Positions 1-8,258 of a stretch of DNA of 64,000 nt are shown in pieces (the first letter of the stretch is position 1; each line of letters begins with the position of its first letter). The translations under genes were made by a program, and so were the position numbers. Under the pieces are notes generated by a model. The model ran no database searches. It had not been told where the DNA came from and was given only the letters and a program-made list of their open reading frames with translations. The stretch is from Nitrogeniibacter aestuarii (GTDB lineage: Bacteria > Pseudomonadota > Gammaproteobacteria > Burkholderiales > Rhodocyclaceae), in assembly GCF_017309585.1 (NCBI RefSeq), contig NZ_CP071321.1, positions 1,798,001-1,862,000 on the forward strand, in the 5' to 3' direction.

Positions 1-231
1 ATGATCGATCAGCACGATTTTTCCGTGAGCAAGGGGGATTGGCCCGTCGAGCTTGTCGAAGTGGTAGCGCGCTTTGGTGCACGAGCGCTTCGCGACCTGT
101 CCGACCTGAACTGGTCGGGTGAATGGGCCTTCTGGGAGTGGTTCTGGGCGCTGTTGCTTGTGTCTGCCGTGTCGGCCGTTGCATGGGCCTGGTTGAAACG
201 CGCCAAATCTGCACGGCAACCCGCTGCCTGA
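1..231 (+). CDS. Small membrane protein, unknown; start may lie upstream
   Basis: The reading frame is open from the first base of the window and ends with TGA at 229-231. It encodes up to 76 residues as seen, but the ATG at position 1 sits at the cut edge, so the true start may be further upstream. Residues about 43-64 form one hydrophobic, Trp-rich helix (FWEWFWALLLVSAVSAVAW) followed by a basic tail, as in a small inner-membrane protein with a cytoplasmic C-terminus. I recognise no family. Confidence 0.45.
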   Translation: MIDQHDFSVSKGDWPVELVEVVARFGARALRDLSDLNWSGEWAFWEWFWALLLVSAVSAVAWAWLKRAKSARQPAA

Positions 232-242
232 TCCCGGAAGCG

Positions 243-1331
243 CTATGTGCTGTGCAAGGCGAACCACGCCCAGGCGATCCGCAGTGCGTCGGGTCCGCCG
301 GGGTCTGAATACTGCTGCCTGGCGGTGCCACCACTCCAGGCATGTCCGAGGCCATGCACCTGCACCAGGCGCAGGTAGGGCCGGCCGTTGCGCTTCCAGT
401 CGAATCGTGTGATCGCGTAGCGTGTGCCCCGGGCCGACCGGCGCGGCGGCAGCGCGCGAATGGCGTCGTTTTCATCGCAGATGGCCAGCCACAGGGCCGC
501 TGCGGCCTCTGCGCTGGCGGTATTCACCACAGGGTCGCGGTCGCCATGAATGATGAGGAGCGGCGGGGCGGTCTGGCCCGCGAGCTGGCGGTAGATCTCC
601 TCCACATCGGGCGCCCGCCGCCCGCGCATGGCTTGCCCTGCCTGTAACAGGTTGCGCGCGCTGCTGGCCACGGCGCCCGAGTGGCTGGCGACGGCACGGA
701 AACGATCGGGGTAGCGCAGGGCGAGCGTGGCAGACATGGCACCGCCCGCGGACAGGCCCATGGCAAACAATGCGTCTGTCCTGACCGGTTCGGTGTTGCC
801 GACGTGATCGACGATGGCCATGAGAATGCGTGCTTCCAGCGCCACCATGTGCTCGTTGCCGAACCAGTTCCAGCAGCGTTGCGGGTTGGCCTCCTGGGCC
901 TGCTCGGGCATGAGGACGGCAATCCCCTTCTGGCGGGCAAAGCTGGCGACGCGGGTGCTGGCGGCGAAACTGGCGGTGTCCTGCTGGCACCCGTGCAGGA
1001 AGAGCAGTAGTGGCGCGGGGCGACGCTTGCCGGCGCCGGGCGGCAGGTAGAGCCGGTAGCGGCGCATGGCCATGGGGCCGAGCCCCCAGCGGCCCTCGAG
1101 CCAGCGCCCGCTGCCTGCGCGCGTGACCGGCGGCTTGGCGGGCGAGGCGATACCGGCCAGGGCGTCGCGGGTTTGCTGGGCAGCCCGGGTGGCCTGCGCC
1201 GTGATGGCCTTGGTGGCGGCACGCGTGGTCTTGCGCGTTGCCGTTTTGGCCGCACGGGTGGCAGTACGCGTGGCGCTGCGGCCCAGCTTGAAAAAGGCAT
1301 CGACGAGCGGGCTTTTGCGGCGGCGTTTCAT
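243..1331 (-). CDS. PHB depolymerase-family esterase (alpha/beta hydrolase)
   Basis: The protein is about 362 residues of the extracellular-type PHB depolymerase / LpqC-like esterase family, which hydrolyses short-chain polyhydroxyalkanoates or other esters. The lipase box GLSAGG (nucleophile Ser about 194), the HGCQQD oxyanion-type motif, an HGDRDPVVN segment with the likely catalytic Asp and HGLGHAWSGG with the catalytic His complete the triad. Instead of a signal peptide, residues about 15-60 are a Lys/Arg/Thr/Ala-rich low-complexity stretch resembling histone H1 or phasin-type repeats, which argues for a cytoplasmic, polymer- or DNA-associated enzyme. I chose ATG 1331 because AGGAAG lies 8 nt upstream; a GTG at 1337 is the alternative. 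The exact substrate is not determined by sequence. Confidence 0.85.
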   Translation of the reverse strand: MKRRRKSPLVDAFFKLGRSATRTATRAAKTATRKTTRAATKAITAQATRAAQQTRDALAGIASPAKPPVTRAGSGRWLEGRWGLGPMAMRRYRLYLPPGAGKRRPAPLLLFLHGCQQDTASFAASTRVASFARQKGIAVLMPEQAQEANPQRCWNWFGNEHMVALEARILMAIVDHVGNTEPVRTDALFAMGLSAGGAMSATLALRYPDRFRAVASHSGAVASSARNLLQAGQAMRGRRAPDVEEIYRQLAGQTAPPLLIIHGDRDPVVNTASAEAAAALWLAICDENDAIRALPPRRSARGTRYAITRFDWKRNGRPYLRLVQVHGLGHAWSGGTARQQYSDPGGPDALRIAWAWFALHST

Positions 1332-1541
1332 GGGCACATCTTCCTACGAGTCGCGGCGGCAGACCATGGTTTTTTCGGGCGCCTCTTGAATCGGGCAATG
1401 CGACGAGTGCAAACCCGGGAGTCCTGGTGTCTGATCCGAGTCCGCCGTGGGGCAGACCTTTGACGGCCATACCGTCCGGGTTCATGATCGATCGGGTCGA
1501 ACCGGCGCATTCAGATGCCGGTCGTGCCCCAAGGAGACAAA

Positions 1542-2198
1542 ATGAGCGAACTGTATGGTGCGCAGCACCGGGCCTTGCAGCAGGATTTCGAGACCGGGCC
1601 CCTGGCCGACCGCGTGGCGGAATTCATCGTGGTCAATGAGGTCGGTGACGATCACAAGGGGTTCATTGAGAGTCGCGGTTTCTTCTTTCTCAGCACTATT
1701 GATCACCGTGGCTTCCCGACCTGTTCGCACAAGGGCGGCGCGCCCGGCTTCGTGCGGGTGCTGGACGCTACCACGCTGGCGTTTCCCAGTTACGACGGCA
1801 ACGGCATGTTCCTGTCCATGGGCAACATCACCGCCAACCCGAAAATCGGCCTGCTGTTCATTGATTTCGAAACGCCTCACCGCGTGCGCGTGCACGGCAC
1901 GGCCAGCATCGACCGCGACGATCCGCTGATCGACACTTTCGAGGGTGCCGAGTTGCTGGTGCGTGTGGCGGTTGAGGAAATCTTCGTGAACTGCCCCCGG
2001 TATATCCATCCGCACCAGCGGGTCGGTCTGTCGAAATACACGCCCATGGGCGATGCCCGGCCAACCGAAACACCTCAGTGGAAGCGGATCGACGGACTGC
2101 GTGACGTGATTCCGGCGCGTGACGGCCCGGCCGTGGATGCCCTGGGCAGCATCACGCCCGAGGAATACGAGGCCCTGGTGCGCGCAGGCAAGGGCTGA
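1542..2198 (+). CDS. Pyridoxamine 5'-phosphate oxidase-family FMN-binding protein
   Basis: The 218-residue product has the split-barrel flavin-binding fold of the PNPOx-like family. The diagnostic region is the strand pattern FFFLSTIDHRGFPTCSHKGG followed by the NGMFLSMGNITANPKIGLLFID segment, typical of FMN- or F420-type small oxidoreductases of unknown substrate. It is not canonical PdxH, since the length and C-terminus differ. The start at 1542 is supported by AAGGAGAC about 6 nt upstream; an in-frame ATG at 1515 has no such site. The gene is divergent from the esterase and separated from the antiporter by about 240 nt. Confidence 0.82.
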   Translation: MSELYGAQHRALQQDFETGPLADRVAEFIVVNEVGDDHKGFIESRGFFFLSTIDHRGFPTCSHKGGAPGFVRVLDATTLAFPSYDGNGMFLSMGNITANPKIGLLFIDFETPHRVRVHGTASIDRDDPLIDTFEGAELLVRVAVEEIFVNCPRYIHPHQRVGLSKYTPMGDARPTETPQWKRIDGLRDVIPARDGPAVDALGSITPEEYEALVRAGKG

Positions 2199-2441
2199 AG
2201 CGGGCGGTGTCGGCAGGGTTGCCGGGCATCTTTCCATTGCGCTCGGGCGTGACGGCAAGGGCCCGGCCATGATGGCCTGTCGCGCCAGGTGGACGTGGGC
2301 GGCAGATGCCGGGCACCGATGGCCTCTTGCCCACGCGCCCATCGTGAGGGCGCGTTGTCGTTACGCCTCGGCCGGCTTGGCGTATTCTTCAAGGTAAAAC
2401 ACCTTCGCCGCACACGCGGTGGCCCCATCCCGGAAGTCTCC

Positions 2442-4235
2442 ATGCAATCCGTCACCACTTTTGCAGCCCTGCTGGCCGTTGCCGTGCTGCTCGTTCCCCT
2501 GTTCAAGCGCGCCGGGCTCGGTACCGTGCTCGGCTATCTCGTGGCCGGTGTGCTGATCGGCCCGTGGGGCTTCGGCCTGGTGAGCGATCCGGACAACCTG
2601 CTGCACACCGCCGAGTTGGGCGTGGTGTTGCTGTTGTTCGTGATCGGGCTGGAGCTGCAGCCCTCGCGACTGTGGGCACTGCGCAAGCCGGTGTTCGGCT
2701 TGGGGGCCCTGCAGTTTTTCGGGGTCGGGGCCTTGCTCATCGGTGTGGCGCGCCTGTTCGGCATTCCCTGGCCGGCGGCGATTCTGGCCGGCCTCGGCTT
2801 GGCACTGTCGTCGACGGCCTTCGTGCTGCCCACCCTGTCTGAACGCGGTGAGCTGCGCTCGCGCTACGGGCGCGAGACCTTTGCCATGCTGCTGTTTCAG
2901 GATCTGATGGTCATTCCGCTGTTGGCGATCCTGCCTTTGCTCGGCGGTCGTGCCGAAGGCGGGGTTTCGCCGCTCATCGGCCTGGTCGTGCTGGGCGTGG
3001 TGGTGGCCATCGGTCGGCCCGTTCTCAACCAGGTGTTTCGTCACGTGGCCAAGGTCGATAGCCGCGAGATGTTCACCGCGGCGGCTCTGGCCGTGGCACT
3101 CGGACTGGCGCTGTTGATGCAGGGGGCGGGCCTGTCCATGTCGCTGGGGGCCTTTGTGGCCGGGGTGTTGCTGTCGGACTCGGACTTCCGCCACGAGCTG
3201 GAGGGGGCGATTGCGCCCTTTCAGGGTTTGTTGATGGGCCTGTTTTTCATCGCCGTGGGCATGGGCATGGATCTGGGGCTGATTGCCCGGCATCCGGTTG
3301 ATATTGCTGCCATCACGCTGGGGCTGCTACTGATCAAAGGCGTGGGGCTGTACGGTTTGCGGCGGCTGGTCGGGGGCAAGCCGCGCGTGGCCCGCATGGA
3401 GGCGCTGGCGCTGGCGCAGTGTGGTGAATTCGCTTTCGTGCTGTTCGGCGCCGGTGCGGGCGATATCCTGCCAGGCAACCTGACCGGCAAGCTCACGCTG
3501 GCCGTGGCGCTGTCCATGACCATTGCGCCCCTGTTGTTCATTCTGGGCGACCGGATCAACCGGCGGGAGGATGCAAATGCACCCGATCCCGAGCCCGATG
3601 AAATGCCTTCCGATGCCAGCCCGGTGGTGATTGCCGGTTTTGGTCGGGTGGGACAGATCGTGGGCCGGATGCTGCGCGTGCGTGGCGTGGCGTTCACCGC
3701 CCTCGATATCGACCAGGACCGGATCGACACCGTGCGCCGCTTCGGGTCGGTGGCCTACTACGGCAACGCGGCACATCTCGAGGTGCTTGATGCGGCGCAG
3801 GTGAAGGAAGCCAAGGTGCTGGTGCTGGCCATTGATGACGTCGAGTGTTCGCTGCGCTGCGCCGAGCTGGTGCGGCGGCATTTTCCGCAGGTGCAGATCA
3901 TTGCGCGCGCGAAGGACCGTTTCCACGCCTACCGGTTGATGGATGTGGGCGTGAGCCACATCATGCGCGAGACCTTCCGCTCGAGTGTGGTGATGGGGCG
4001 GCAGGTGTTCGAGGCGCTGGGCAAGGCGCCCGACGCCGCATCACGAGTTGCAGAACGATTCGCGACACATGACGAAGACCTGCTTCGCCGTCAGCAAGCG
4101 CTTTACCACGACGAGAACCAGCTCATTGCCAGTGCCCGGGAGAGCTACAAGGAACTGGCATTGCTGCTCGAACAGGAGCTTGTCGCGGCGCATTCGGACA
4201 GCGACGACGTCAGTCCGGCACCGAAGCGCGCGTGA
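2442..4235 (+). CDS. CPA2-family monovalent cation:proton antiporter (KefB/KefC type)
   Basis: This is a 597-residue inner-membrane antiporter that exchanges K+ or Na+ for protons. Residues 1 to about 375 carry a dozen or more hydrophobic helices, including the conserved GLALSSTAFVLP and GALQFFG-type helices of the Na+/H+ exchanger domain. Residues about 395-510 form a TrkA-N/RCK domain with the Rossmann motif GFGRVGQ and an acidic end of the second strand, the site of nucleotide control. A long charged helical tail follows. The chosen ATG begins the first membrane helix (MQSVTTFAALLAV); the frame is open upstream but lacks transporter sequence. The ancillary KefF/KefG genes are not adjacent. 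Confidence 0.9.
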   Translation: MQSVTTFAALLAVAVLLVPLFKRAGLGTVLGYLVAGVLIGPWGFGLVSDPDNLLHTAELGVVLLLFVIGLELQPSRLWALRKPVFGLGALQFFGVGALLIGVARLFGIPWPAAILAGLGLALSSTAFVLPTLSERGELRSRYGRETFAMLLFQDLMVIPLLAILPLLGGRAEGGVSPLIGLVVLGVVVAIGRPVLNQVFRHVAKVDSREMFTAAALAVALGLALLMQGAGLSMSLGAFVAGVLLSDSDFRHELEGAIAPFQGLLMGLFFIAVGMGMDLGLIARHPVDIAAITLGLLLIKGVGLYGLRRLVGGKPRVARMEALALAQCGEFAFVLFGAGAGDILPGNLTGKLTLAVALSMTIAPLLFILGDRINRREDANAPDPEPDEMPSDASPVVIAGFGRVGQIVGRMLRVRGVAFTALDIDQDRIDTVRRFGSVAYYGNAAHLEVLDAAQVKEAKVLVLAIDDVECSLRCAELVRRHFPQVQIIARAKDRFHAYRLMDVGVSHIMRETFRSSVVMGRQVFEALGKAPDAASRVAERFATHDEDLLRRQQALYHDENQLIASARESYKELALLLEQELVAAHSDSDDVSPAPKRA

Positions 4236-4237
4236 AT

Positions 4238-4280
4238 GGCACAGCGCCCGGCCGATGAGGCCAAGCGCTGTGCCTTGTTG
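4238..4280. terminator. Bidirectional terminator-like hairpin between convergent genes
   Basis: A perfect 10-bp stem (GGCACAGCGC at 4238-4247 with GCGCTGTGCC at 4265-4274) encloses a loop that itself holds a GGCC/GGCC mini-stem. It is followed by TTGTTG and lies exactly between the convergent antiporter and small periplasmic protein genes. The U-tract is imperfect, so termination strength is uncertain. Confidence 0.55.
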
Positions 4281-4298
4281 GATGCTTCTGCCATCCGC

Positions 4299-4697
4299 TT
4301 ACTGGTTGAACTTCATCTTGGCATCGCTGATGCACGCGTCTTTGGCGTCGCCGGTCATGGCGTCGCATTTCTCGCGCGCGGCTTCGTAGCGGGCTTCCAT
4401 TTCGTCGTCGATCGTGTCCGCGCGTGCCTCACCGGCCTTGAGGGCCACCTTGGCCTCCGACATGGCGCTTTCGTAGTCGGCTTTCGCCTCTTTTTCACAT
4501 ACGTCCTCGGCATTCCCCGAGAGCTTGTCGCACTGCTTCATGGCGGCGTCGTAGGTGGCCTCGGCCTTGTCCTTGCTGGCCTCGTAAGTCGCTTCGGCAC
4601 GGTCCTCGATCACGTCTTCAGTGTCGATGGCGTGTGCCGTGTTGGCAAAGCTGTACATGGCGGTGGCCGTGAGCACAATGGCAAATGTGGTCTTCAT
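4299..4697 (-). CDS. Small periplasmic protein with an internal Cys-containing repeat
   Basis: The 132-residue protein has a signal peptide (MKTTFAIVLTATAMYSFANTAHA) and a mature part made of charged, Ala-rich helices. An approximately 30-residue unit of the form EAxYxAAxxxCDxxxGxAxDxCxxxAK occurs twice, each copy with a Cys pair spaced 11 apart, suggesting helical hairpins closed by disulfides. The start at 4697 has GAGGAG upstream; the frame extends further but into non-coding sequence. It lies just downstream of a PRC-barrel gene on the same strand, probably co-transcribed. No named family is certain; similar proteins are often loosely annotated as TolA-like or stress-related. Confidence 0.7.
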   Translation of the reverse strand: MKTTFAIVLTATAMYSFANTAHAIDTEDVIEDRAEATYEASKDKAEATYDAAMKQCDKLSGNAEDVCEKEAKADYESAMSEAKVALKAGEARADTIDDEMEARYEAAREKCDAMTGDAKDACISDAKMKFNQ

Positions 4698-4732
4698 GAT
4701 CTGATCTCCTCGTTGCAGTCGGGTGTGCTCGC

Positions 4733-5077
4733 TCAGTGCCAGTGCGGCTTCACGTTGTAGTAGGCGTAAATACCTTCCTCCCACTGGCGATCCGCGAAAT
4801 CGGGCCAGTGGTCCTTGTCGAAGCCGGGGGCGTTTTCCAGCCGCTCCTTCGACTGATGGAAAACGAAGCGCTCGTTGTCGGTGTCCAGTTCCATGGCGTT
4901 GATCGGGACGGCGAACAGCTTGCTGCCCAGGCCCAGGAAACCGCCGAATTCGAGCACGGCGTAGGTGACCTTGCCGCTTTCGACATCGATCATTACGTCT
5001 TTGACTTCGCCAAGGTTTTCACCCGCGGGGTTCACAACTTCATTACCGGTCAGGGTGGATGCGGATAGGGTTGTCAT
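4733..5077 (-). CDS. PRC-barrel domain protein
   Basis: The 114-residue protein is essentially one PRC-barrel. The pattern TGNEVVNPAGENLGEVKDVMIDVESGKVTYAVLEF, read in parts, is the typical beta-barrel half of this family, followed by KLFAVPINAMELD. PRC-barrel proteins of this kind are small soluble proteins often induced by stress; others occur in RimM and photosynthetic reaction centres. AAAGGAGA upstream supports the start at 5077. It is followed by the small periplasmic protein gene after 35 nt. Confidence 0.85.
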   Translation of the reverse strand: MTTLSASTLTGNEVVNPAGENLGEVKDVMIDVESGKVTYAVLEFGGFLGLGSKLFAVPINAMELDTDNERFVFHQSKERLENAPGFDKDHWPDFADRQWEEGIYAYYNVKPHWH

Positions 5078-5418
5078 GCGTTTCTCCTTTGGATCGGAAT
5101 CAGCGGGCTGTGAGCCCGTCTGCGGTGCCGGAGGCGATGTGCCCGGCGCTGGAACTGAGTATCCCGCCATCATGGTGGGGTGGACGTCGGCGGCGCGCGC
5201 AACTGCGGGTAGGAGGCGGCCGACGCCATGTCAGTGCGCGGCGAGGGCTGTCAGGGCCGGCCGGATGGCGCTGCCGGGTCTTGCCGGTACGGCCGGCGAT
5301 CCGGTACTCGGTGGGGCGGGGGCGAATCTTCGTGACCCGCTCACGTCGTTCGGTGGCTAGAATGGTCCGAAGCGCCGTTTCAACGAAAACACAGGCGCAT
5401 GGTGTGAGGAGAGAGATC
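5078..5418. other. Gene-free stretch (341 nt)
   Basis: This region separates the divergent PRC-barrel and metallohydrolase genes. Open frames across it lack family signals and look like chance frames in GC-rich DNA. It probably holds both promoters, but I cannot point to a convincing -35/-10 pair. Confidence 0.4.
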
Positions 5419-6342
5419 ATGACGCAGTCGTTCCGGCTTGGTGTCTGTCTGCTGTTGCTGGCCGCAGTGACGCCCGCACAGGCGCAGTACCGCTTCGATG
5501 AAATCGCCCCCGGCGTCTATCTGCACACCGGCGTGCATGCCGAACCCGACCCGCACAATCATGGCGACATCGCCAACAAGGGCGTCGTGGTCGGCGAAAA
5601 ATGCGCGGCGGTGATCGACTCGGGCGGCAGCCGCATGGATGGCGAAGCACTGCTCGAGGCGGTGCGTGCGGTCACGGCCTTGCCCATCTGTTACGTGATC
5701 AATACCCACATGCATCCGGATCACCTGTTCGGCAACGCGGCATTCGCTCAGCTCAAACCCCGGCCCGTCTTTGTGGCCGACGCGCGACTGCCCGCGGCCC
5801 TGGCGCAACGCGCGGCGACCTATCTCACCCGACTCGACGAGCTGCTCGGCGACGCAGCCAAGGGAACGGTGCCGGTGCCGCCCGACATGGTGGTTGAAGG
5901 GCGGATGTCGCTCGATCTGGGGGGGCGAACCCTGCAATTGCAAAGCTGGCCCACAGCGCACACCAACAACGACCTCACCGTGTTCGATCCAGCCAGCGGT
6001 GTGCTGTGGCTGGGCGACCTGCTGTTTCGCGAGCGCATCCCGTCCCTCGACGGCAGCATCAAGGGCTGGCTGGCGGTCAGCGAACAGCTCCGCGCGCTGC
6101 CCGCCACCATCGGCGTGCCCGGGCACGGTCCGGCCGGGACCGACTGGCGGGATGGCCTGAGCGCGCAGGATGCCTACCTCGGGCAGGTGGCGGAGCAGGT
6201 GCGGGCAGCCATCGCTGAAGGCAAGTCGCTTTCAGAGACGGTATCGAGTGCCGATCCGGCGGCAGCCGCCCCCTGGCTGCTGGCACCGGCTTACCACGTG
6301 CGCAACCTGACCGCTGCCTTCGCGGAGCTGGAGTGGGAGTGA
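5419..6342 (+). CDS. Quinoprotein relay-type MBL-fold metallohydrolase
   Basis: The product is 307 residues with a Sec signal peptide ending near AQAQ. It carries the complete metallo-beta-lactamase metal site: THMHPDH (His97, His99, Asp101, His102), His181 in TAHTNND, Asp200 in WLGD and His236 in PGHG. Together with the following SoxYZ-like carrier and a second MBL-like gene, it matches the 'quinoprotein relay system' gene set found with PQQ-dependent dehydrogenases, in which such hydrolases are thought to act on a carrier-bound intermediate in the periplasm. No quinoprotein dehydrogenase is in the window. The ATG at 5419 starts the signal peptide and has GAGGAGAGA upstream. Confidence 0.8.
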   Translation: MTQSFRLGVCLLLLAAVTPAQAQYRFDEIAPGVYLHTGVHAEPDPHNHGDIANKGVVVGEKCAAVIDSGGSRMDGEALLEAVRAVTALPICYVINTHMHPDHLFGNAAFAQLKPRPVFVADARLPAALAQRAATYLTRLDELLGDAAKGTVPVPPDMVVEGRMSLDLGGRTLQLQSWPTAHTNNDLTVFDPASGVLWLGDLLFRERIPSLDGSIKGWLAVSEQLRALPATIGVPGHGPAGTDWRDGLSAQDAYLGQVAEQVRAAIAEGKSLSETVSSADPAAAAPWLLAPAYHVRNLTAAFAELEWE

Positions 6343-6456
6343 GCGCAGGTGATGACGTGCTGACAAGCACCGCCCAGCAACTAGAATGAAGTAGTGCAGC
6401 GTGCGCACGCCCCAACACAACGAGATGCACGCAACCACCCCAAGGAGATGGAGACC

Positions 6457-7287
6457 ATGAAGGGCATACTCACCGGCGCGCTTGCAGGCTGGTTGTTACT
6501 CGTGGCACCGGTTCAGGCCGCCGACGACCAACCCGATCCCGAGCTCAGTCCGGGTTGGCAATCCACACGTCAGGCCTTGTTCGAGAGCCGCCCGATCGCT
6601 GAGGGTGGCGACCGGCTGGTGCTCGAGGCTCCGCCGCGTGCCGCCGATGCCGCGGTGGTGCCCATCGCGATCCGCAGCAACTTTGGCGATGCGCCGGACA
6701 AGGAGATGCGTCGTGCCTGGCTCATCATCGACAAGAACCCGGGCCCGGTGGCGGCCATCTTCACCTTCGAGCCGGGCAGTGGCGTCGTCGACATGGAGAC
6801 CCGGGTGCGTGTCGAGGAATACACCTGGATGCGCGCCGTGGCCGAACTGGCCGACGGCTCGCTGCACATGACCACCCGGTTCGTCAAAGCCTCGGGCGGG
6901 TGTTCTGCCCCGGCGGGCAAGGACCCGGCCGTGGCCGCGGCCAACATGGGTCGCATGAAGCTGCGCGTGCTTGGCGCCACCGAGGATAGCGGGCTGACCG
7001 GGGCGCAACTGATGATCAGCCACCCGAACGAGTCGGGCATGGCCATGGATCAGGTCACGCGGCTGTACCCCCGGCCGCACTTCGTGCGCACCATCAAGGT
7101 GAGCTACAAGGGCGAGCCCCTGATGACGGCCGAGGTGAATTTCTCGATCAGCGAGAACCCCAATTTCCGTTTCCATTTCCGCACGCCGGAAGGCGACCTT
7201 CGTGAAGGTGGCGGTGAGTTGAAGGCCGAGGTGGTGGATACGGATGAGCTTCGTTTCGAGACGAGTGTGAAACTGGGTGCAAGTTAA
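6457..7287 (+). CDS. Quinoprotein dehydrogenase-associated SoxYZ-like carrier
   Basis: The 276-residue protein has a signal peptide (ending VQAAD) and a fused SoxY-SoxZ layout. The N-terminal SoxY-like half contains the VVPIAIRS segment and ends in the motif ASGGCSAPAGKD, where the Cys resembles the swinging-arm Cys of SoxY. The C-terminal half is an immunoglobulin-like SoxZ-type domain with HPNESGMAMDQVTRLYPRPHFVR. Such carriers shuttle substrates covalently in the periplasm. AAGGAG lies 9 nt before ATG 6457, which decides between two nearby ATGs. It sits between two MBL-type genes in one operon. Confidence 0.85.
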   Translation: MKGILTGALAGWLLLVAPVQAADDQPDPELSPGWQSTRQALFESRPIAEGGDRLVLEAPPRAADAAVVPIAIRSNFGDAPDKEMRRAWLIIDKNPGPVAAIFTFEPGSGVVDMETRVRVEEYTWMRAVAELADGSLHMTTRFVKASGGCSAPAGKDPAVAAANMGRMKLRVLGATEDSGLTGAQLMISHPNESGMAMDQVTRLYPRPHFVRTIKVSYKGEPLMTAEVNFSISENPNFRFHFRTPEGDLREGGGELKAEVVDTDELRFETSVKLGAS

Positions 7288-8230
7288 GACCTTGGCGTTG
7301 CTCAGAGTTCTGGGGTGTCTGTGTCTGGGGCTGTGGTCCGCCGTTGCTGCGGCCGTCGGCCTGGGCGAGGCGCAGGTCATCGATGCCGGGTTGATGGTGC
7401 TGCCGCCGCTGCATGCAGGCCCCCCGCCCGATGGCGGTGCCAATGTGATCGTGCTGCACGGCAATCGGCGCAGTCTCATCTTCGGTACCGGTCAGGCCTA
7501 TCGCGACGGGCGACAGATTCTGGATCTTGTCCGGCTCGAACGTTTGCCGGACCCCTACATGGCGTTCATCCCGGCGGCGTTGCCCGGTTATGTGTTCGGC
7601 GGTACTGCCTTGCAGCACGGGGGCGTTGCCCTGGCCGATACCGGTGCCACGGGCGATCTGATCAACCAGCGCTGCGACCATTGCCTTGAGCGCTTGCGTG
7701 CGTCCGACGGCAACGAGGCCATGGCGGGCTCGGCGGTACCGGTCGCCGATGTGGCGCTCATGGGTGAGATCCGCATCGATCTGGGGGGGCGCATGGTGCA
7801 GGTGATGGACATGGGTTGGGCGGCGGTACCCGGCGAGCTGGCCCTGTTCGACGAGGCGACCGGCACATTGGTGACCGCCGAACTGGTGGTCGGGCAGGGG
7901 CTACCGCAACTGCGCGATGCCCATCTGGACGGTTGGCTCCAGGCGCTCGACCGCATCGAGGCGCTGGCGCCCAAACGCATCGTGCCCGGGCGTGGCGGCG
8001 TGCTGCCACCGTCCGCAATTGCCTGTACCCGCGACTATCTGGTGAATGTCGGCAAGCAGGTGCGCAATGCCTACGCACGTGGTCTGAGCCTGAGTGAAGC
8101 CGAAAACGAGCTCAAACTGCCGGGCGCCACGCCCGACGAGGCACGGGTTCATTCGTCCAACGTGCAGGTGCTGTACCTTCAGATGGAAAAGGCGGATCTG
8201 GGCGCAGAAGCGTCTGCGCCGCTTCGCTGA
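7277..8230 (+). CDS. MBL-fold homologue lacking all metal ligands (pseudoenzyme)
   Basis: The 317-residue protein begins with GTG overlapping the carrier gene by 11 nt and has a signal peptide-like start (LALLRVLGCLCLGLWSAVAAA). It aligns along its length with the metallohydrolase two genes upstream, but every metal ligand has changed. The HxHxDH region reads FIPAALPGYVFGG, the second His position lies in GWAAVPGE, the WLGD position reads VTAELV, and PGHG is PGRG. The fold-determining residues and the C-terminal helices are kept. I infer a catalytically dead paralogue with a structural or carrier-binding role. It contains CDHC (two Cys) not present in the active partner. Confidence 0.72.
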   Translation: MQVKTLALLRVLGCLCLGLWSAVAAAVGLGEAQVIDAGLMVLPPLHAGPPPDGGANVIVLHGNRRSLIFGTGQAYRDGRQILDLVRLERLPDPYMAFIPAALPGYVFGGTALQHGGVALADTGATGDLINQRCDHCLERLRASDGNEAMAGSAVPVADVALMGEIRIDLGGRMVQVMDMGWAAVPGELALFDEATGTLVTAELVVGQGLPQLRDAHLDGWLQALDRIEALAPKRIVPGRGGVLPPSAIACTRDYLVNVGKQVRNAYARGLSLSEAENELKLPGATPDEARVHSSNVQVLYLQMEKADLGAEASAPLR

Positions 8231-8258
8231 AACTGCGTCGGGATCTGGAGATTTCGCG

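Noticed and set aside
2289..2441. N-terminal extension of the antiporter
   Set aside because: The added 51 residues have no membrane or family character and lie before the typical first helix.
5059..5418. N-terminal extension of the metallohydrolase from an upstream start
   Set aside because: The extension is Arg-rich and precedes a complete signal peptide; the ATG at 5419 has a ribosome site.
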